This document shows, piece by piece, positions 7,556-10,758 of a stretch of 10,758 bases of DNA (its first letter is position 1; each line of letters opens with the position of its first letter). A program made the translations under genes and the position numbers. Source of the DNA: Dehalococcoidia bacterium (GTDB lineage Bacteria > Chloroflexota > Dehalococcoidia > JACPQF01); contig JAUSEJ010000745.1 of the NCBI GenBank assembly GCA_030650265.1, positions 1-10,758 on the forward strand, read 5' to 3'. The notes under the pieces are model-generated. The model was not told the DNA's origin, did not search any database, and was given only the letters and a program-made list of their open reading frames with translations.

Positions 7556-9271
7556 GTGCGTTTATCCCGGTTATTTGGAAAAACCCAACGGGAAGTACCG
7601 GCCGAGGCCGAGAGTACAAGCCATCAACTAATGCTCAAAGCGGGCATGATCTATCAGGTGGCCGCTGGCGTCTATGCTTATCTACCCTTATGCTGGCGTG
7701 TTCTCCGAAAGATCGAACAGATCGTTCGGGAGGAAATGGATGCCGCCGGGGGGCAGGAGTTGATGATGCCGGTTCTCCAGCCCCTCGAACTTTGGCAGGA
7801 ATCCGGCAGAGTCGAGGCTTTCGGCGACACCTTGTTCCGATTGGAAGATAGGCGAGAGCGCTTTCTCGTTCTCGCACCAACCCACGAAGAGGTAGTCACC
7901 GAACTGGTGAAACGCAATGTGAAGAGCTACCGCGATCTGCCGCTGATGCTCTATCAGATTCAAACTAAGTTCCGAGACGAGCCTCGTCCCCGGGGAGGAC
8001 TGATCCGGGTTCGAGAGTTCACCATGAAAGATCTTTACAGCTTCGACGCGGACGCGGATGGTCTGGATCTAAGCTATCGCAAAATGCTGGCGGCCTATCA
8101 CAACATCTTCCGTCGCTGTGGCTTGCCGTCACTTGCAGTAGAAGCAGACAGCGGCGCAATCGGGGGCAAAGACTCTCACGAGTTCATGCTCGTCGCCGAG
8201 ACCGGGGAGAACCTGATCCTTTTCTGCGATCAGTGCGACTATGCCGCCAACGTGGAGAGAGCCGAGTTCGCCAAGGGCCACGCCGGGTTGGAGGAGCAGC
8301 GGGCTGTCGAGGAGATCGCCACGCCGGGAGTGAGAACGATCGAACAGCTAGCGAAATATCTCCGCTCACACGAGAGACAGACCATTAAGGCTGTGTTCTA
8401 TGCGGCCGACGGGCAACTGGTCTTTGTCGTCATCCGGGGTGACCTGGAGGTAAACGACATAAAGCTGAAGAACACACTCAAGGCAAAGGACCTCCGCCTG
8501 GCCACGCCGGAAGAGGTTGACGCAGCCGGTTTGGTCGCCGGGTCTGCTTCGCCGGTAGGGCTCGTGGGATTCCAGATTATGGCCGACGACTCGGTAACCC
8601 TTGGCCGGAACTTTGCCGCCGGCGCCAACAAGGTCGACTTCCACCTTCTGAATGTAAATTACCCGCGAGATTTTGCTGTCGATACCATAGCCGATATCGC
8701 GTCGGCCCGGGCGGGAGATGCGTGTTCGAAGTGTGGCGGCAAACTACAGGCCACCCGCGGCATCGAGGTTGGACACACCTTTAAACTTGGCACGGCCTAT
8801 AGCCTCAAGCTAGGCGCTTCCTTCGTGGACAGAGATGGTGGCCAGAAGCCGATAGTCATGGGATGTTTCGGCATCGGTATGGGCAGAATCCTCGCCGGCG
8901 CCATCGAGCAAAACCACGATGACAAGGGGATAATCTGGCCCGCTTCCATTTCGCCTTATCAAGTGCATCTCACCGCGCTGGGAATGGACAACCAGGTGGT
9001 CGCCGATACGGCTGAGATTCTTTACGCTGACTTCGAGAGAAACGGATTCGAGGTTCTCTTCGACGACCGTATCGAGACTCCGGGCGTCAAGTTCAACGAT
9101 GCCGATCTTCTCGGCCTGCCCCTGCGGGTGACTGTCAGTCCCCGCACTCTCAAGGCCAACAGCGTCGAAATCAAGCGGCGTCGCGATAAGGACTTTAAGC
9201 TGGTGCCCGTTGCCGAGGCATGCGGCGTGGTCCGCGAGATGCTCGCTACCGATCTGGCGGCGACGCGGTAG
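7556..9271 (+). CDS. proS: Prolyl-tRNA synthetase, bacterial type with editing insertion
   Basis: Class II aminoacyl-tRNA synthetase that charges tRNA-Pro with proline. From GTG 7556 it is 571 aa, close to E. coli ProS (572). Motif 1 is around GGQELMMPVLQPLELW (66-81), motif 2 is KFRDEPRPRGGLIRVREF (138-155) and motif 3 is GCFGIGMGRILAGAIEQ (436-452). Between motifs 2 and 3 lies the YbaK-like INS domain (about 255-370), which hydrolyses Ala-tRNA-Pro. Two CxxC pairs, C224/C227 and C390/C393, flank this domain and look like a zinc site; E. coli ProS lacks the second pair as I recall it. The C-terminal anticodon-binding domain begins near 467. TTG 7553 is an alternative; GAGGAGA (7542-7548) serves either. 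GTG 7556 gives the familiar MRLSRLFG opening. It follows ispG by 22 nt and probably ends the operon. Confidence 0.97.
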   Translation: MRLSRLFGKTQREVPAEAESTSHQLMLKAGMIYQVAAGVYAYLPLCWRVLRKIEQIVREEMDAAGGQELMMPVLQPLELWQESGRVEAFGDTLFRLEDRRERFLVLAPTHEEVVTELVKRNVKSYRDLPLMLYQIQTKFRDEPRPRGGLIRVREFTMKDLYSFDADADGLDLSYRKMLAAYHNIFRRCGLPSLAVEADSGAIGGKDSHEFMLVAETGENLILFCDQCDYAANVERAEFAKGHAGLEEQRAVEEIATPGVRTIEQLAKYLRSHERQTIKAVFYAADGQLVFVVIRGDLEVNDIKLKNTLKAKDLRLATPEEVDAAGLVAGSASPVGLVGFQIMADDSVTLGRNFAAGANKVDFHLLNVNYPRDFAVDTIADIASARAGDACSKCGGKLQATRGIEVGHTFKLGTAYSLKLGASFVDRDGGQKPIVMGCFGIGMGRILAGAIEQNHDDKGIIWPASISPYQVHLTALGMDNQVVADTAEILYADFERNGFEVLFDDRIETPGVKFNDADLLGLPLRVTVSPRTLKANSVEIKRRRDKDFKLVPVAEACGVVREMLATDLAATR

Positions 9272-9286
9272 GAACGCCCAAACAAA

Positions 9287-9361
9287 AAGGCACTGAGGCA
9301 CGAAGTTACAGTACAACGAGATACAAGTTCAGCCTGGCGTCCTTGATGTCCTGGTGTCCTT
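9287..9361 (+). repeat. bulged inverted repeat made of short near-repeats in the proS-aconitase gap
   Basis: The 139-bp gap 9272-9410 has no gene. Its left part holds AGGCAC twice at a period of 8 (9288-9293, 9296-9301). Its right part holds GTCCTTGAT, GTCCTGGT and GTCCTTGCG in a row (9339-9364). The arms 9287-9305 and 9342-9361 are imperfectly complementary: AAGG/CCTT, CAC/GTG, AGG/CCT, CA/TG and AAG/CTT pair with single-base bulges between, about 17 pairs around a 36-nt loop. It resembles short dispersed intergenic elements that I recall from environmental bacterial genomes, but that is recall only. There is no T-run directly after the right arm, so it is not a typical intrinsic terminator. 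Confidence 0.4.
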
Positions 9362-9394
9362 GCGCTTGTTCTTCATTAAAGCAAATAGACCGGC

Positions 9395-9403
9395 GGGAGG
9401 GAG
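9395..9403 (+). promoter_or_regulatory. ribosome binding site of the aconitase gene
   Basis: GGGAGGGAG is a purine-rich SD region; its last GGGAG ends 7 nt before ATG 9411 and its GGAGG core 10 nt before. It supports ATG 9411 as the start. No convincing promoter could be placed in the gap upstream. Confidence 0.6.
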
Positions 9404-9410
9404 AGTTTCT

Positions 9411-10758
9411 ATGAGAAGGAATCTCGTTCAGAAGATTCTCGGAGAGCATCTAGTGTCTGGAGAGCTTTGGCCGGGCGCCGAAATCGGTATTTCCATCGAT
9501 CAGACACTTACGCAAGACGCCACGGGAACCATGGCCTATCTCCAATTCGAGGCTCTGGCGATCCACCGTGTCAAAACAAGGCTGTCGTTGAGCTATGTCG
9601 ATCACAACACCCTTCAGGCAAGCCACGAAAACGCCGACGATCATCGCTTTCTGCAGTCCATTGCCGCCAAATATGGGATACTTTACTCCCGGCCAGGTAA
9701 CGGCATCTGTCATCAAGTGCACTTTGAGCGATTCGGTGTGCCCGGTCAGACTCTGTTGGGTTCTGACAGCCACACGCCAACGGGCGGCGGACTGGGAATG
9801 ATCGCCATCGGCGCCGGCGGCCTGGACGTGGCGATGGCAATGGCAGGCCAGCCTTTCTACCTCGCCATGCCGAGGGTCGTCCTCGTCAGGCTGTCGGGCA
9901 AACTGGGTCCCTGGGTTTCTGCCAAAGATGTGATCCTCGAACTGCTGCGGCGTCTCACTGTAAAGGGCGGCGTGGGCAAAGTCATAGAGTATGGAGGAGA
10001 CGGGATCGCCAGTTTGGCGGCACCTGAGCGTGCTACGATCACCAACATGGGAGCCGAGCTTGGGGCTACCACCTCCATATTCCCCAGCGACGAGGTCACG
10101 CGTGACTTCCTCCGCGCTCAAGGCCGCGAACAGGTTTGGTCTCCTCTCGCTGCAGATCTTGATGCGGAGTACGACGAGGTGGTAGAAATCGATTTGTCCA
10201 CTCTGGAGCCCCTAGTGGCCAGGCCCCATAGTCCCGACAATGTTTGCAGCGTGCGCGAGATCGAGGGCATGAAGGTCATTCAGGTCTGCGTGGGAAGCTG
10301 CACAAACTCTTCGTATCGTGACTTGATGACATTGGCCGGTATCTTGAAGGGCAAGGCGGTTCACCCTGATGTAAGCCTGACTGTTTCGCCTGGTTCGAAG
10401 CAGATATTCGGCATGATTGCCCGAAATGGGGCACTCGCCGATCTGGTGGCCGCCGGCGCGAGAATCCTCGAGAGCGCCTGTGGCCCCTGCATCGGCATGG
10501 GACAGGCGCCGGCCTATGAGGGGGTTTCCATCCGAACTTTCAATCGCAATTTTGAGGGACGGAGCGGCACTCCTTCGGCCGCCGTATATCTTGCCAGCCC
10601 GGAGGTAGCAGGCGCCGCGGCTCTGGCGGGGGTCATAACCGATCCCCGCAAACTTGGTGCGGCGGTGGTTGTTGTCCAGCCTGAGGCGTACCCGATCGAC
10701 GACACCGGGATTCTAGCGCCGAGTGAGACTCCGGAGAAGGTTGAGATTATCAGAGGGC
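9411..10758 (+). CDS. Aconitate hydratase, Aquifex-type, 3' end outside window
   Basis: Probably interconverts citrate and isocitrate by a [4Fe-4S] centre, feeding 2-oxoglutarate and glutamate synthesis. The frame is open from ATG 9411 to the window end, giving 449 codons. Visible family motifs are QTLTQDATGTMAYLQFEA (31-48), YVDHN (62-66), SDSHTPTGGGLG (118-129), the cluster ligands C297 in VGSCTNSSY and C357 and C360 in ACGPCIGMG, and NRNFEGRSG (378-386). These blocks fit the roughly 640-residue Aquifex-type putative aconitase family better than LeuC-type isopropylmalate dehydratase large subunits (about 420 aa), since the frame passes that length without a stop. About 190 residues, including the swivelling C-terminal domain, should lie beyond the window. 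A homoaconitase-like role cannot be excluded. The gene is set 139 bp from proS with its own strong ribosome binding site, so it is likely a separate unit. Confidence 0.92.
   Translation, partial: MRRNLVQKILGEHLVSGELWPGAEIGISIDQTLTQDATGTMAYLQFEALAIHRVKTRLSLSYVDHNTLQASHENADDHRFLQSIAAKYGILYSRPGNGICHQVHFERFGVPGQTLLGSDSHTPTGGGLGMIAIGAGGLDVAMAMAGQPFYLAMPRVVLVRLSGKLGPWVSAKDVILELLRRLTVKGGVGKVIEYGGDGIASLAAPERATITNMGAELGATTSIFPSDEVTRDFLRAQGREQVWSPLAADLDAEYDEVVEIDLSTLEPLVARPHSPDNVCSVREIEGMKVIQVCVGSCTNSSYRDLMTLAGILKGKAVHPDVSLTVSPGSKQIFGMIARNGALADLVAAGARILESACGPCIGMGQAPAYEGVSIRTFNRNFEGRSGTPSAAVYLASPEVAGAAALAGVITDPRKLGAAVVVVQPEAYPIDDTGILAPSETPEKVEIIRG

Noticed and set aside
9272..9410. Intrinsic terminator after proS
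   Set aside because: The inverted repeat there is bulged, has a long loop and is not followed directly by a T-run.
9450..10121. 223-codon open frame on the - strand inside the aconitase gene
   Set aside because: It lies wholly opposite a gene with clear family motifs; its composition looks like a codon shadow and no ribosome binding site or family was recognised.

Overview
The window reads as a stretch of bacterial housekeeping chromosome with every gene on the + strand. In order it carries rpsB (5' end cut off), tsf, pyrH, frr, uppS, cdsA, dxr, rseP, ispG, proS and, after a 139-bp gap, the first 449 codons of an Aquifex-type aconitase (3' end cut off). All ten complete or near-complete housekeeping genes are intact, with their family motifs. 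I see no RNA genes, CRISPR arrays, insertion sequences or phage genes.

The likely host is a member of the Chloroflexota, probably related to Dehalococcoidia. The grounds are my recall that Dehalococcoides and relatives have this gene order and a very short EF-Ts of about 167 aa, and the look of the protein sequences. This is inference; no search was run. Base composition looks even along the window, with nothing that suggests transfer.

Layout. Positions 1-2670 hold the translation and nucleotide block: ribosomal protein uS2, EF-Ts, UMP kinase and ribosome recycling factor. Positions 2678-7533 hold the envelope and isoprenoid block: UppS makes the polyprenyl carrier lipid, CdsA makes CDP-diacylglycerol, Dxr and IspG are the second and the penultimate steps of the MEP pathway, and RseP is an intramembrane protease. 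These genes are tightly packed and probably co-translated: uppS/cdsA overlap by ATGA, cdsA/dxr overlap by 4 or 16 nt, dxr and rseP are 2 nt apart, and rseP/ispG share a CTGA. proS follows 22 nt after ispG. The aconitase gene lies beyond the only sizeable gap at this end and is probably a separate unit.

No new biological system is evident. The most useful observations are: (i) ispG has no ATG, GTG or TTG at its conserved N-terminus, so it probably starts at CTG (6469) or ATT (6463), and a standard gene caller would cut about 27 conserved residues; (ii) a bulged inverted repeat built from short AGGCAC / GTCCTTG-like units in the proS-aconitase gap; (iii) the minimal EF-Ts; (iv) an unusual HYES segment in Dxr; (v) weak promoter and micro-ORF candidates.
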